Origin: Blepharisma stoltei
Lineage: Eukaryota; Ciliophora; Heterotrichea; Heterotrichida; Blepharismidae
Direction of reading: 5' to 3'
DNA: 64,000 bases
Assembly (NCBI GenBank): GCA_914767885.1
Contig: CAJZBQ010000001.1
Span: 372,001-436,000 of the forward strand
The notes beneath the pieces are model-generated. The model searched no databases. It had not been told where the DNA came from and saw nothing but the letters and a program-made list of their open reading frames with translations. The position numbers and the translations under genes are program-made. Shown here piece by piece: positions 1-11,258 of this stretch; positions within the stretch are counted from its first letter, which is position 1, and each line of letters opens with the position of its first letter.

Positions 1-259
1 CAATTTTCAGAAGCTTGATGAGCAATATTGTGAAATAAATTGACGGTATGAAAATCAAAGCTCCTAAAACCCAAAAAGTTGAGCCAAGCATTGGGTTGAT
101 GTTTGTAACTTCTTCAATAAAACCAATAAGTATTAAAAAGCCACCAAAAACTACACCAGTAATGTATATAAGTAAAGTGCACGATGGAAAAGGTGGCATT
201 GGCTCTACAGATATATGAGACATGTCGAGATGAGACCTTTGCCGATTAATTTCATTCAT
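1..259 (-). CDS. TMEM230/134-like two-pass membrane protein (C-terminus beyond window)
   Basis: About 86 codons are visible from an ATG at 259. A short polar N-terminus is followed by two hydrophobic segments, roughly residues 29-47 and 60-80. The second ends in a GALIFIPSIYF motif resembling the LGxxxFIPGxY signature of the TMEM230/TMEM134 family, which sits on endosomal and secretory vesicles. The frame is open to the window edge, so the stop and the end of the second helix are missing. Family assignment rests on that motif and on the two-helix layout. It lies head-to-tail with the PEP mutase gene, whose stop is at 374. Confidence 0.6.
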   Translation of the reverse strand, partial: MNEINRQRSHLDMSHISVEPMPPFPSCTLLIYITGVVFGGFLILIGFIEEVTNINPMLGSTFWVLGALIFIPSIYFTILLIKLLKI

Positions 260-373
260 ATTTTTATTTTAAACTTTTCAAAGTAATATTTAAGAATTTA
301 ATCTTTAAGAATGTTAAAAAATTAATTATACAAAAGATTTGAAATATTAAAAGATGTCTAAAGTTAATCACGA

Positions 374-1763
374 CTAGAATTTAAGATATTTATCTTCAGC
401 TTTCTTAAGCTCGTCCATATTTTGCAGTCTGAAAATCTCTTTAACGCTCACACAATCCTTTTCTATAGGGACAAGCGATTGATTTTCATAGATGAGTTTG
501 GTTGTATGCTGCATAGTTTTCACTGCACTTCTGATGTTGTATAAATAAAATGGCATTCGTTTCGAGAGAAATTAGCTTCCTTAATTTTCTCCCTCATGTG
601 ATTTTATTTATTGGTTTGAAGACTCTGCACAACAATAGCGGTTTAACTTATAGATGTGTGTGACTAGGAGACTACTCCAAGTGCACTCAAGACGCTAAAG
701 GTTTCTCCACTCAGCATACCCAAGGAAGGTGACCCTTAAGTGGAATCGCCGGAGCTGAGTCAGAAAGGGCATGGCAAGGCAATCAGTCTTAGGCACTGGC
801 TCGGCTGGTGGTGGAATTTATTTAGTATAGACACTATGGTGCATATGCCATTTTGTAGTCGGAATCCAGTGAAATCACTTGTTAGGCTTAAAATTGGCAT
901 TAGTTCTGAAGGAGTCGGAACTTTAAATATAATTAATCAATTCTGATGTTGTGGTTAGCCCAAATAATCATATTCACTCCCCACTCTCTGAAACTGTCTG
1001 TAGGGGTTGTGTAGTATTTCGTTGGGACAATAAGAACTGGATGTCTGCGATTCCATTCTTTCATAAAAGCTTGGATTTCAGTAGGTTCACTTAACTTGCT
1101 ATGCATAAGGATAGCATCAGCTCCAGCCTGTCTGTAAGCTTCAGCTCTTCTCACAGCTTCTTCAAGACCCCATCCTGCAATAAAAGCTTCTACTCTGGCA
1201 ACAACTACAAAATCTTTATCACTTGCTTGTTCTTTGCAAGCTTCAATTTTTTTACTGAATTCTGTAATATCAGCAAGTTGCTGCTTGGCTCCATCTAATA
1301 AAGAATTTGTCTTAGCCCTTATTTCAGTTTTTTTTAAATTATTAATTTATTTTGTTTATTATTAGAAAATTCAATTAATTGAGTTAGGGAAAAGTTTATC
1401 TTCAAGGCAAACACCTGCAATTCCTCTTTGTTCGAGTTTCTGAACAAGTCTTCTGGCATTGTTGAAATTTCCATATCCAGTATCGCCATCAAGCAAAATT
1501 GGAATTGATGTTCTATCTGACATGAACTCCAGGACATCTAGGACTTGTGTCCATGAAGCTTCGTTGCAGTCACGAACACCCAGCTGGGCAGATATAGAAA
1601 GGCCACTTCCCCAAATTCCTTTAAAGCCTGCTTCTTCAACGATGACAGCAGACATACCATTGTGGGCTTCCATGATAAACTGAAGCTCATTGCTGTGGAG
1701 CATATCTTTGAGTTGGGTGGTTTTTCTTTTGGTAGCGAAACTGCGAGCTAATCTGCCTAGCAT
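374..1763 (-). CDS. Phosphoenolpyruvate phosphomutase, interrupted by two inserts
   Basis: PEP mutase of the isocitrate-lyase superfamily converts PEP to phosphonopyruvate, the first C-P bond step toward aminoethylphosphonate and phosphonolipids, which are abundant in ciliates. After removal of a 72-bp TA-bounded insert (1313-1384) and a 400-bp retroposon-like insert (541-940 plus one 12-bp repeat), the product is 301 aa, the family's usual size. Visible landmarks are [18 protein letters not shown], the metal-site LDGDTGYGN and the signature EDKLFPKTNS, which fits EDKX5NS. The signature is split by the IES and appears only once it is removed. The join [13 protein letters not shown] at the second insert matches the conserved NHN(M/L)RAS-type stretch. 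Start is the ATG at 1763; stop is TAG at 374-376. Confidence 0.9.
541..940 (+). mobile_element. SINE-like retroposon in the PEP mutase exon
   Basis: It is flanked by 12-bp direct repeats TTCTGATGTTGT at 529-540 and 941-952. The right end is an AT-rich tail (about 925-940). It is more GC-rich than its surroundings. Part of its body (around 680-750) is recognisably similar to the reverse complement of 50549-50858, so the two form one family. Neither repeat copy contains TA. Removing the insert plus one repeat restores PEP mutase. Confidence 0.75.
1313..1384. mobile_element. 72-bp TA-bounded IES in PEP mutase
   Basis: TA occurs at 1313-1314 and 1385-1386. Removing 72 bp joins codons to read [10 protein letters not shown] in frame and removes in-frame stops. 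The interior is AT-rich with no obvious long inverted repeat. Confidence 0.88.
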
Positions 1764-2467
1764 TTATAATCCACTTATTTTAAAAGGGAAATGTGTTGAA
1801 ATAATATGATCAGATGGAATATTATGAAATATGCTCCATATAGAAGAATGAAATTTTTAACTAAAAGTTGGCTTTATGGCTTATTCCTGCTCTATAGGTA
1901 TATAATTTATAGAGTTTGGTCTTGTATAAATCTGGTCAGCTTTTGGATTTTTTAGTTTGTGGCTAAAGGATGGTGAATCTGATAGTAGTGCTTAAATAAA
2001 ATATTGAATTCAAATTTTAAATATATCAATGTGATTAAAGGCAAAATTAATATATTAAATTTGTTTGACAGTAAATTACTCTTTTTAAATTTTTTGAAAT
2101 ACTAATATATTTAGATACATTAAAAAGGCTAAAAAATTAAAAAATGTTAGTTTTTAAATATTTTGTAGTTCATTTATATTTTAAAGTTAATTTAAATTAT
2201 TTTCAAATTTCAAAGCTTGTTTATATTAAATTTCACTTTACAGAGCCTTATTCTGTTAGGAGCTTCTATGCAAATCAAATTTTTACAAAACTTGCCATTT
2301 TTAAAATGTAGTACAGAATCTCCTTCTTGAGAGCCTAAAATCGGATAATTTTGCCCTCTTTTTCATTATAACGATCTAAATTTTGTATCCGGTTGAATTT
2401 AGTATAAGCTATATTATAATTCATATGCACATAAGCTAAATAAACGAAAAAACCAGGTAATAAAATC
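1764..2467. other. Intergenic, no gene seen
   Basis: A 704-bp AT-rich gap separates the divergently transcribed PEP mutase and ISWI genes. I see no convincing ORF or inverted repeat. It presumably holds both promoters. Confidence 0.6.
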
Positions 2468-5400
2468 ATGGCAAGGCTGGATATGGATATTCAAGGACTT
2501 TCAAGCGAAGACGAGGCTCTTCCTGGTGAAAAAGATACTGAGTATGTTCCTGAGTCCAATGCAGGGAGGCCACCAACGATAGCACTTGTAGATTCCCAAA
2601 CAAAACTTCAATTGCTAATGGACAAAATAGATGGCCTAACACACTCATTGAACCAATTTCAACAACGCCAAAACACAGCCACAAATATAGGAAAGAGAAG
2701 GCATGGTCCTGAAGGTGAGGATGAAAAAGATCTTGTGAGTACTGATATTCTTTATGAGCTTTAATTAGATATCTATATAATAAGCAAGGTCCTAATTTAT
2801 TTAAAAATAGATTATTTGCTTGTCAATCCTGAGATTTAAGATTTAAGATTACGATAACACTTTGTCGACCCCCACTTAGCTTAGGATTTGACAATACAAG
2901 CTCATCCTTCCTGAATTCCATAACTGGCTAACAGCTCTGAACAACGGTAGGTGGAATCGGCCTAACCGTTGAACCGTTACAGTAGCCTATGACCTAGACG
3001 AGTCTCTCTTCCTCCCTTGAAGTTGATTCAAGTACACCAGGAACTGCCGAAGCAGTTCCAGCGCCAATATCCTTCAGAAAGACTGAACTTCCCTTACTAG
3101 GATGACCTTTAGGGGACAATGACCCTAATTCATGCGCTCCATTTTTAATTGTGATCCTGAGATCAATTATATAAAATTTTATAGCACAATCTACACCGTA
3201 AAGTTGACTGAACAGCCGAAGAGTATTGTAAATGGGGTAATGAGGGAGTATCAATTAGAAGGCCTCAACTGACTGCTGAAAATGAATGCTTGCAAGGTGA
3301 GCGCAATTCTAGCTGATGAAATGGGCCTTGGCAAAACCCTCCAAACAATTTCTTTATTATCATATTTGATCTTATATACGTAAAATGGCGGACGGCGACC
3401 GACCCACCCCTCTCAGTGGTGGTTACCGGGCATGGGTTTTTGGAGCCAGGAGTTAGCCCAACAACGTCTGGGACCTCGAAGCGAGAGGCCTAAGCGCAAA
3501 AGCCGCTGTTTTTGTGACCAAACCCATGGGCAGTTACTCGTGACTTCTTTTTGCCAGCAGCGCTCAGCCCAGTGAGTGCCCGAAATGAGGCAGAGCGACT
3601 TACCTGCCTAAGCTGCTTTTGTGGCTCGCCCCGAATGGCGAAAGCTGTTGAGTTCTTTCTCGGGATGACCGGAAAAGAGGGGAAGGCGAGTTAGACAGCT
3701 AAACGGGGGTCTCTCCAGTTTAAAAGGTGCCCTTCAATGGGCAGATCTGGCGGACGACGCGGCAGTGTTGGCGTAAACTTAGGCGACGATCCAGGTTGGA
3801 AATGGAGGCAGTCAGCAAAGCCGGTATGAGACGGCCCTTGACAATGCCTCTACCGAGAAACTGGGGGTTTCGGCCCGGGCTTGGTGAACGCTCTGCCACC
3901 ATACGGGGAAACCGTAGAATGCTTCCTCGGACGTAGTGGGGACCTTAAATACCTAGCGTTAATCTAATCTAATCTAATCATATTTGATCTTGAATGGGGA
4001 AACCGCGCCAAGTATTGTTTTAGTTCCTAAAAGCACGCTTTCCAACTGGGTCAAAGAGTTTAAGCACTGGGCACCTTCTATCCAAGTGTTTGAGTTCTAT
4101 GGGAACCTTGAGGAGCGTGAGCTGCTTAGACCAAAAGTCCCGAGGACGAACACTTATAATGTCTTACTCACCACTTATGAAATTGCAATGGCTGAAAAAA
4201 CTATACTCAAAGGAGTAAAATGGAATTATGTTATCGTCGATGAAGCTCATCGTATCAAAAACGAAAAATCAGTGCTTTCTAAGATTGTCAGACTCTTTTC
4301 AACTAACCTCCTAATTGGCAAAGAGCAAATCTAGAAATTTTCTAATGAAGCATTTTTAAAAGCTATTTCTATTATGCACTTGTAGTTATTTATATTGAAA
4401 ATATAAAAAACCCCACTAATTTACTAATATTGAATTTTTTTTCTATTATTTAGTAAGCTAAAACTGCTAATTACAGGAACTCCTTTGCAAAATAATTTGC
4501 ATGAACTGTGGTCTTTACTAAACTTCTTGATGCCTGAAATTTTCGTGTCTTCTGATGACTTTGACCAGTGGTTTGACCTAAAACATGCCAATTCTGATAA
4601 TCAAGATTACCTAGTCAGACAACTTCATAGAGTGCTAAGACCATTTATGCTGAGAAGGCTGAAAAGAGAAGTAGAGTCTAAGCTTCCTCCTAAAAACGAA
4701 CTCTACGTCTTTTTAGGGATGACTAAAACACAAAGAGAACTATATAAGACAATTCTCACAAAAAACATAGAAGTAATCAATGGATTTGGAGAAAGAAGTC
4801 AGTATATGAACACCATAATGCAGCTGAGAAAAGTATGCAACCATCCTTACTTGTTTGAAGGAATTGAGCCAGGACCACCATTTGTAGATGGGGATCACAT
4901 TATTGATGCTTGCATGAAATTTAAATTTTTAGACAAACTCATCCCAAAACTGATCCAAAATGGCTCTAAAGTTTTGATTTTTACACAGATGACTCGTCTA
5001 TTGGACATTCTCGATGACTTTCTCAATATGAGAGGCTATAGGTTTTGCCGAATTGATGGCAACACCCCATATCTTGATAGAGAATCTCAAATTGATGAAT
5101 TCCAAAAGGCGGATTCAAGCATAAATCTCTTTATTTTGTCTACAAGAGCAGGAGGGTTAGGGATTAATCTTCAATCTGCAAATACTGTAATAATATATGA
5201 TTCTGATTGGAATCCCCAGGTAGATTTACAAGCTATGGACCGAGCTCACAGAATAGGCCAAACAAGGACAGTCACCGTTTATAGATTTGTCACTGAAGGG
5301 ACTGTTGAAGAAAAAATTGCTGAAAGAGCAGCAAAGAAGCTGAAAATGGATCATTTAGTCATCCAAAAAGGAGCATTGGCTTCACAAAATAAAGCGCCGT

Positions 5401-6646
5401 CTGCACAAGAAATGAAGCAAATTTTGCAATTTGGAGCCCAGCAGGTTTTAAAAACAACTGGAGAAATTGCAGATGAAGACATAGATACACTTTTGCAATA
5501 CGCACAAGAAAAAACGGATAAATTAAACGAAGAGCTCAAAAAATTAGAAGAAACTTTTAATTTAAAAGACCTGAGCTTTGATGGCGCTTTATTATACCAA
5601 TTTGAAGGTGAAAATTACAAAAATGTGGAAAAAGAGCATATCAGTTTAGGAAAACGAAACAGAAAAGCAACTGGTGCTTATGACATGAAGAAAAGCTTAC
5701 TAGCTCAAAAGAAAGACAAATCTAAAAGAGGCTGGAGAGCCTTAGTAGGTGGAGGACACCCACATCAGTTTTTTGACGACGAAGAGCTTGACAAATTAGA
5801 CCAAAAAGAAGAAAACTGGAACGAATATTTAAACACAAAAACAAAAAGGCGAACTCGAGGCGACGCTGCAGCTGATAAGCCGCTAGCTTTTACTGATAAA
5901 GATAAAGCTTATAGAAAAGAGCTGCTAAATGAAGGCTTCGCGAACTGAACGAAACGAGAATTCAATAGCTTTATTAGTGGCTGCGAAATATATGGAAAAG
6001 ACGAGCTTGACAGAATCCAAGAAGAAGTCGGCACCAAAACTTTAAAAGAAATAAAAAAATACTCAAAAGCGTTTTGGCAGCACTATGAATCAATGCCAAA
6101 TGGGGCTGAACTTGTAGAAAGGATTGAGCAAGGACAAAGAGATAGGGAAAGGCTTTCTAAAATCGAAGCTATCCTTGGGAAGAAGAGGAATAGAATTGAA
6201 GCTGGCGAACCTCTTGACTATCCTTCGGATCCTAAGCCGACACATTTTAGCAGAGAAGAAGATCAGTTTTTGCTGAAGCAGCTGATAACGAGAGGGTACG
6301 GTAACTGGGACGATATGAAAAGCGAAATCCAGATGGTGCCAGAGTTCAGATTTATTATAGGTAAAACTGAATTTAAGAAAATGATATGCCAATAACCTAT
6401 ATATTAACTATTTATCATTGTGAACAGAATAATCAATAAGAGTATAACATTTGGTTTCAATCTAAATCATGTGACGAGATTGAAAAAAGGTGTGACTATC
6501 TATTAGACATCTTAGACGAAGAAAGTGAAAGCCCAAGAAAGCACAGAGCTGTCGAAGCAGATAGCACAGACCAAAGCAGAACTCGCATCGAAGTGAACCC
6601 GGATTTCAAGTGGATCATTATATTCCCCAAAATAGTTTTAACCTAA
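2468..6646 (+). CDS. ISWI-family SNF2 chromatin-remodelling ATPase, with four inserts
   Basis: Catalytic subunit of ISWI nucleosome-spacing complexes. After removal of inserts at 2740-3181, 3374-3991 (element plus one repeat), 4304-4453 and 6353-6444, the product is about 958 aa. Order: acidic N-terminus; SNF2 ATPase with motif I DEMGLGKT, the DEAH box in VDEAHRIKNE, LLITGTPLQNN (completed across the 4304 join) and the helicase C part RAGGLGINLQ plus DRAHRIGQ; then HAND, SANT (FSREEDQFL) and SLIDE (FRFN-WF across the 6353 join, then EIEKRCDYL). TGA at 5946-5948 is Trp; a standard-code reading would truncate the protein there. Stop TAA at 6644-6646 lies 8 bp from the stop of the convergent MORN gene. 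The join at 2740 is the least certain. Confidence 0.92.
2740..3181. mobile_element. Proposed 442-bp TA-bounded IES in ISWI with a nested retroposon
   Basis: TA at 2740-2741 and 3182-3183. Removal gives DEKDLVSSTIYTVKLTEQPK in frame and eliminates the TAA at 2762. Other TA pairs are possible, so the edges are tentative. It contains a smaller insert (2836-3153). Confidence 0.5.
2836..3153 (-). mobile_element. SINE-like retroposon nested in the ISWI IES
   Basis: 318 bp flanked by the 10-bp direct repeat ATCCTGAGAT at 2826-2835 and 3154-3163. On the minus strand it ends in a short-repeat tail (TTAAATC units), as in other retroposons here. Confidence 0.6.
3374..3976 (+). mobile_element. 603-bp retroposon in an ISWI exon
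   Basis: Flanked by 15-bp direct repeats ATCATATTTGATCTT at 3359-3373 and 3977-3991. It ends in a TAATC tandem tail and is markedly GC-rich against AT-rich surroundings. I recognise no reverse transcriptase. Removal with one repeat gives LLSYLILNGETAPSIVLVPK in frame. The repeat contains a TA. Confidence 0.82.
4304..4453. mobile_element. 150-bp TA-bounded IES in ISWI
   Basis: TA at 4304-4305 and 4454-4455. Removal joins RLFSTKLKLLITGTPLQNN, the conserved ATPase motif, and removes in-frame stops. Confidence 0.9.
6353..6444. mobile_element. 92-bp TA-bounded IES in ISWI SLIDE domain
   Basis: TA at 6353-6354 and 6445-6446. Removal gives EFRFNIWFQSKSCDEIEKR in frame, matching the SLIDE pattern FRFxWFxxS. 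Confidence 0.82.
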
Positions 6647-6654
6647 AACATTAA

Positions 6655-7827
6655 TTAGCTTTGGGTATTCTCTTGTTGGCACATCACCCCATCTTTCCAC
6701 TCTCCTTCAATCACTTCTCCAGTCGACAGTGTCAAAGTGCCTCTTCCTTCTCTTTTGTCTCTCTTAAAAGTGCCTTCGAAAACATCTCCTGATTTCCAAG
6801 TATATCTACCCTTTCCATGAAAATCTTCATCATCGAATTCTCCTTCATATACGTCTCCATTTTTGAACCTTAATTCTCCTCTTCCTTGCTTTTTCCCATT
6901 GGTGAATTCTCCAACATACACATTTCCAGAGGTGTATATTCTTTTTCCGTTGCCAGATATGGCACCTTTATTGAAATCGCCTTCATACCTGCCCCAATCC
7001 TTCCAGCTATAAATTCCTTTTCCATGTGGCTTATCATCTTCCCAGTATCCTTCATAGGTGTCTCCATTGAAATGGGTGATTTTTCCATACCCTGTTCTTC
7101 TTCCGTCATCATCGAGCTCTCCTAAATATACGTTTTCTTTTGGGTATGAAGAATAGGATGAATAAGAAGAGTATCCTATTGACGAGTAGCCTCCATAGCT
7201 TGATGGTGAGATATAATTTCTATCGTATTCGTCTAAAAGTGGTTTAACCTGAGGGTTTTCTTCTAATTGAAATTTGACTGGGTTTATCACCTGATTGAAA
7301 AACTGCTCATCTAAAAAGGTAGCCAGATTTTTGTTGATCTCAAGGGTTAGGTATTTATCTAAATGCATAAAAAGTGCTGAAAAAGTTTGCTTTAAATCTT
7401 TATAAATATTGTTTATCGTAAGTGCAAGGGCGCATAATTTGTCTTCTTCATTTTCAGCTGACAGCATTGTTTTGGCTTTTTTAAAGAATGCTAGTTCGCT
7501 TCCTTGTTTTTTGCAAGCTAAACAGACCTGCCGAAGCTTTTCTTTATTGTTTACAAGGTTGTAAACGATTTCATTCACAAACATTTTGACTCGATTCACT
7601 TTTGTAATTTTAAAAATCGGTTCTCCTTCAAGTACAGAAACTGCCCAGCGGTCACAAACTTTTCAGGCTCCATTGATGATATCGTCTTCTTTGGTGGTGT
7701 CTTTTTGGAGCCAATTTAACTCTTCAAGGTCTTGGTGGATTTCTGCCCAGTTGAGCTCGTTGTCTGCTAACTTAAGAATGGAAGTAAAGGTTTCAGGACA
7801 TTTAGTTTGCACTTCTTGCTCTTCCAT
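6655..7827 (-). CDS. MORN-repeat protein
   Basis: 390 aa, uninterrupted. The start is the ATG at 7827; a TGA (Trp, NGAWKVCD) lies between it and the internal Met at 7599. The N-terminal ~210 residues are alpha-helical-looking with no recognised domain, followed by a Ser/Tyr-rich linker. Six to seven MORN repeats follow (GKITHFNGDTYEGYWEDDKP, GKGRYTWKSGDVFEGTF and similar). MORN repeats usually bind membranes or scaffold cortical and basal-body structures or lipid kinases; there is no kinase domain here, so a scaffold role is an inference. Its stop is 8 bp from the convergent ISWI stop. Confidence 0.88.
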
Positions 7828-7991
7828 TTTATTATAAGTTTGTGTTTTAAAGTTAATATTATAATAGTAAGTATCAGATTAGCATTTCAGTGGCTAAAGA
7901 GACATTGGTTATTTGATTGATCTCTAACTCTTTACAGGAAAAATTAAAACAATAATTTAAAAAAATGCACTTTATAACTTTACAGAGTATC

Positions 7992-8934
7992 TGGTCAAGC
8001 ACAGGTAGCAACCCTACACCCCCACCCCCCTAAAAGTGGTACCCCCCCCCCCCCACCCCCCTAAAAAATGGTCCCCCCACCCCCCCTAAAAAATGGCACC
8101 CCCACCCCCCCTTTCAAAGATGGCACACCCACCCCACCCCCCTTAATATAGCATAAAATATATGACAAATGCCAATTTAGAGCAGACGTAATAAATAAAT
8201 TATTATTTTTAATATTCAAAATTACTGATTTATACAATATCCACATAGCGTAGCACAATCGATTAAGGAGTAGATGGAATGAGGTGAGAATTTCCTATAA
8301 CTACTAAGCACACCACATATGAAAAAATTTGTTAACAAGCATAATAATGATCTTTGGTATTAATTAGCAATATATACTGCATATATTTATGAACTTTGTA
8401 AAACAATGGCTAAAAGTCGAATTAGAGATCCAAAATTAAAACTGACAATAGCAAATACTATTTTTATTACCACTATTGAATCCTGTTACCAATTCAGTCC
8501 TGCAATCCTTGTACAATGGCCATTAGATTAGCTTTAGCTTTAATTTATGAATCAATAAATGTAATGCAAGTTATTGTATTGTGCTTGGCTCATTTAATAA
8601 TTAATGCCATTATCTATATCTTTGACATTATATTTATAAATATAAAATGCAAATTTAATATATTTTCTAATTAATTGTTAATTAATTTAAATTTATTAAT
8701 TAATCATAAATATAAAGTAATTTGTGAACTTAATTTATCAATATAGTGTTTAAATTGGATTATATTTAAATTATTCTGATTGTTTCCTATCAATTACTTC
8801 TATAGGATAAACTCGAGATGGGGGGGTGGGGTGCAATCTGTGAGGGGGGGGGTGGGGGTACCATTTTTTTAGGGGGGGTGGGGGGTTCCTTTATTGGGGG
8901 GCGGGGGTGTCTGGTTGCGACCTATGCTTGACCA
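7992..8934. mobile_element. G/C-ended TIR element, copy 1 (943 bp, intergenic)
   Basis: Ends are inverted repeats TGGTCAAGCACAGGTAGCAA / TTGC-ACCTATGCTTGACCA, flanked by 6-bp repeats AGTATC (7986-7991, 8935-8940). Subterminal inverted blocks contain tandem C4-8 (left) or G4-8 (right) runs separated by short spacers containing AAAA/TTTT. The ~700-bp core is AT-rich, noncoding and nearly identical to the copies at 10106 and 55613. Confidence 0.9.
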
Positions 8935-9099
8935 AGTATCGATTAAGTGCAATAAAATATTTTAATTATTAATCTTATATAATACTTAATTTCAAACATA
9001 TTCCTTAAATGAAACCTCATCAGATAATGCAGTCTTCCTATAATGCCTAAAGCTGGAACTTAATTTCTAATTTTTACACATCATAATTTGTAATATAAA

Positions 9100-11165
9100 A
9101 TGGACAACTTTAATGTTGCAATTTCCACATCTATTGCGATGCCATTTGCTATTGGATACTACATAGGCTTCCAAGAATGAAACAGAATTTTCCCAGTGAT
9201 TATTGCTTCGGCTCTTTCCTTTATCATCGGGTACAAATTAATCCCAGTTATCAAAGAATCCACTCTCGCTGCAGGACTCGGAGGACGAGATTTAAATAAA
9301 GTCAGCAACAAAAAGATGTAAATTTTATTCAGTCCTGAATCCCTAGGAATAGTTCCAGCGACCCTTTATTTAGTCACCATGATTTTAGCTCAGGTTCTGT
9401 TTGCAAGAGACCATGATGCGCAATTCCAATATAATTCTGCAACTTTATCTGTATGCTTTATGATTTTGCTTGGATTTTGTGATGACGTGCTGAATTTGAG
9501 ATGAAGATATAAGTTATTGCTCCCTACAATTGCTTCATTGCCTTTGCTTGTGGCTTACTCAGGTACGACTGCAATAGTTGTCCCGAGGATGCTGAGAGAC
9601 CTGCTTGGGTATTCTATTGAGCTTGGCTGCTTATATAGTTTATATATGATTTTGCTTGCAGTATTTTGTACTAATGCTATCAATATATATGCTGGAATAA
9701 ATGGCTTAGAAGCAGGCCAAAGCTTAGTTATTGGCTGTGCTGCTTTAACTCATAACTTTATTGTATATTCTATTTAGGAAATCACGTTACATATAAATGA
9801 CCAAATTTACACACAACATCTATTATCTGCTTCATTGCTGATACCATTTATATTCAATACTCTAGCACTTCTAAAATACAATAAGTACCCTTCAAAGGTT
9901 TTTGTAGGTGACACTTTTTGCTACTTCGCAGGCATGACACTAGCAATGGCTGGGATACTGGGTCATTACTCAAAAACGCTGCTTTTATTCTTTATCCCTC
10001 AGATTCTCAATTTTATTTTTTCAATCCCTCAGCTTATTGGAATTGTTCCATGCCCTCGGCATCGTCTTCCTAAATACGACCCAAGAACTGATACATTGGA
10101 ATGTGTGGTCAAGCACAGGTAGCAACCCTACACCCCCACCCCCATAAAAGTGGTACCCCCACCCCCCTAAAAAATGGTACCCCCCCACCCCCCTAAAAAT
10201 GGCAACCCCACCCCCCCTTTCACAGATGGCACCCCCACCCCACCCCCCTTAATATAGCATAAAATATATGACAAATGCTAATTTAGAGCAGACGTAATAA
10301 ATAAATTATTATTTTAAATATTCAAAATTACTGATTTATACAATATCCACATAGCGTAGTACAGTCGATTAAGGAGTAGGTGGAATGGGGTGAGAATTTC
10401 CTATAACTAGTAAGCACACCAAATCTGAAGAAATTTAACAAGCATAATAATGATCTTTGGTATTAATTAGCAGTATATACTGCGTATATTTACTTTGTGG
10501 AACAATAGCTAAAGAGGCGAATTAGAGATCCCAAAATTAAAACTGGCAATAGCAAATACTATTTTTATTACCACTATTGAATCCTGTTACCAATTCAGTC
10601 CTGCAATCCTTGTACAATGGTCATCAGATTAGCTTTAATTTATGAATCAATATATATAATGCAAGTTATTGTATTGTGCTTGGCTCATTTAATAATTAAT
10701 GCCATTATCTATATCTTTGGCATTATATTTATAAATATAAGAAGCAAATTTAATATATTTTCTAATTAATTGTTAATTAATTTAAATTTATTAATTAATC
10801 ATAAATATAAAGTAATTTGTGGACATAATTTATAATATAGTGTTTTAATTGGTTTATATTTAAAATATTCTACTTGTTTCCTGTCAATTACTTCTATAGG
10901 ATAAACCCGAGATGGGGGGGTGGGGGTGCAATCTGTGAAAGGGGGGTGGGGGTACCATTTTTAGGGGGGGTGGGGGGTGTCTGGTTGCTACCTATGCTTG
11001 ACCAAATGTGTCCCTACCCATTTCACACTTATCAATTTTGTCCTATGGGTAACTGGGCCTCAGCATGAAAAGAATCTTTCGACAGCCTTAATCTGTTTCC
11101 AAATCATGTGTTGCGCATTAGGATTCTATATCAGATATGAGATTTCTCAAATATTTTACTATTAA
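9100..11165 (+). CDS. ALG7: UDP-GlcNAc:dolichyl-phosphate GlcNAc-1-phosphotransferase
   Basis: First step of N-glycan precursor synthesis in the ER membrane. The mature product is 376 aa after removing two 15-nt introns (9318-9332, 9763-9777) and an 899-bp element plus one 6-bp repeat (10106-11010). Motifs: [20 protein letters not shown] across intron 1, [19 protein letters not shown] (Trp = TGA), [28 protein letters not shown] and [11 protein letters not shown], all typical of the family. There are about ten hydrophobic segments. The C-terminus GPQHEKNL...[14 protein letters not shown] matches the family end and is reached only if the element is excised exactly. Confidence 0.93.
10106..11004. 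mobile_element. G/C-ended TIR element, copy 2 (899 bp, inside ALG7 exon)
   Basis: Same family as 7992-8934. Flanked by 6-bp AATGTG at 10100-10105 and 11005-11010, with no TA in the duplication. Removal leaving one AATGTG reads [15 protein letters not shown] in frame. Confidence 0.93.
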
Positions 11166-11258
11166 TAAAAGAATTATATGCGATAGATAGCTTAAATATA
11201 GCAGTAAAATGATGAAAACGAAAAGATTTAAATAAAGATATGATAATTAGTATTTAAT

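Noticed and set aside
541-952. A TA-bounded version of the PEP mutase insert (adding IDYNIR)
   Set aside because: It keeps frame but inserts six residues in a conserved stretch; the 12-bp repeat solution gives the family sequence exactly.
4485-6395. ISWI, SIN1, WD40, CDPK and others as several short or broken genes ending at TGA
   Set aside because: Conserved tryptophans fall exactly on the TGA codons and the frame continues, so TGA is sense here.
7992-8260. C-rich tandem blocks as a simple repeat or CRISPR-like array
   Set aside because: They are the subterminal part of a TIR element; unit length varies and there are no unique spacers.
10091-11018. TA-bounded excision in ALG7 (joining GATACC)
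   Set aside because: In frame, but it deletes the conserved LE-containing segment that the 6-bp solution keeps.
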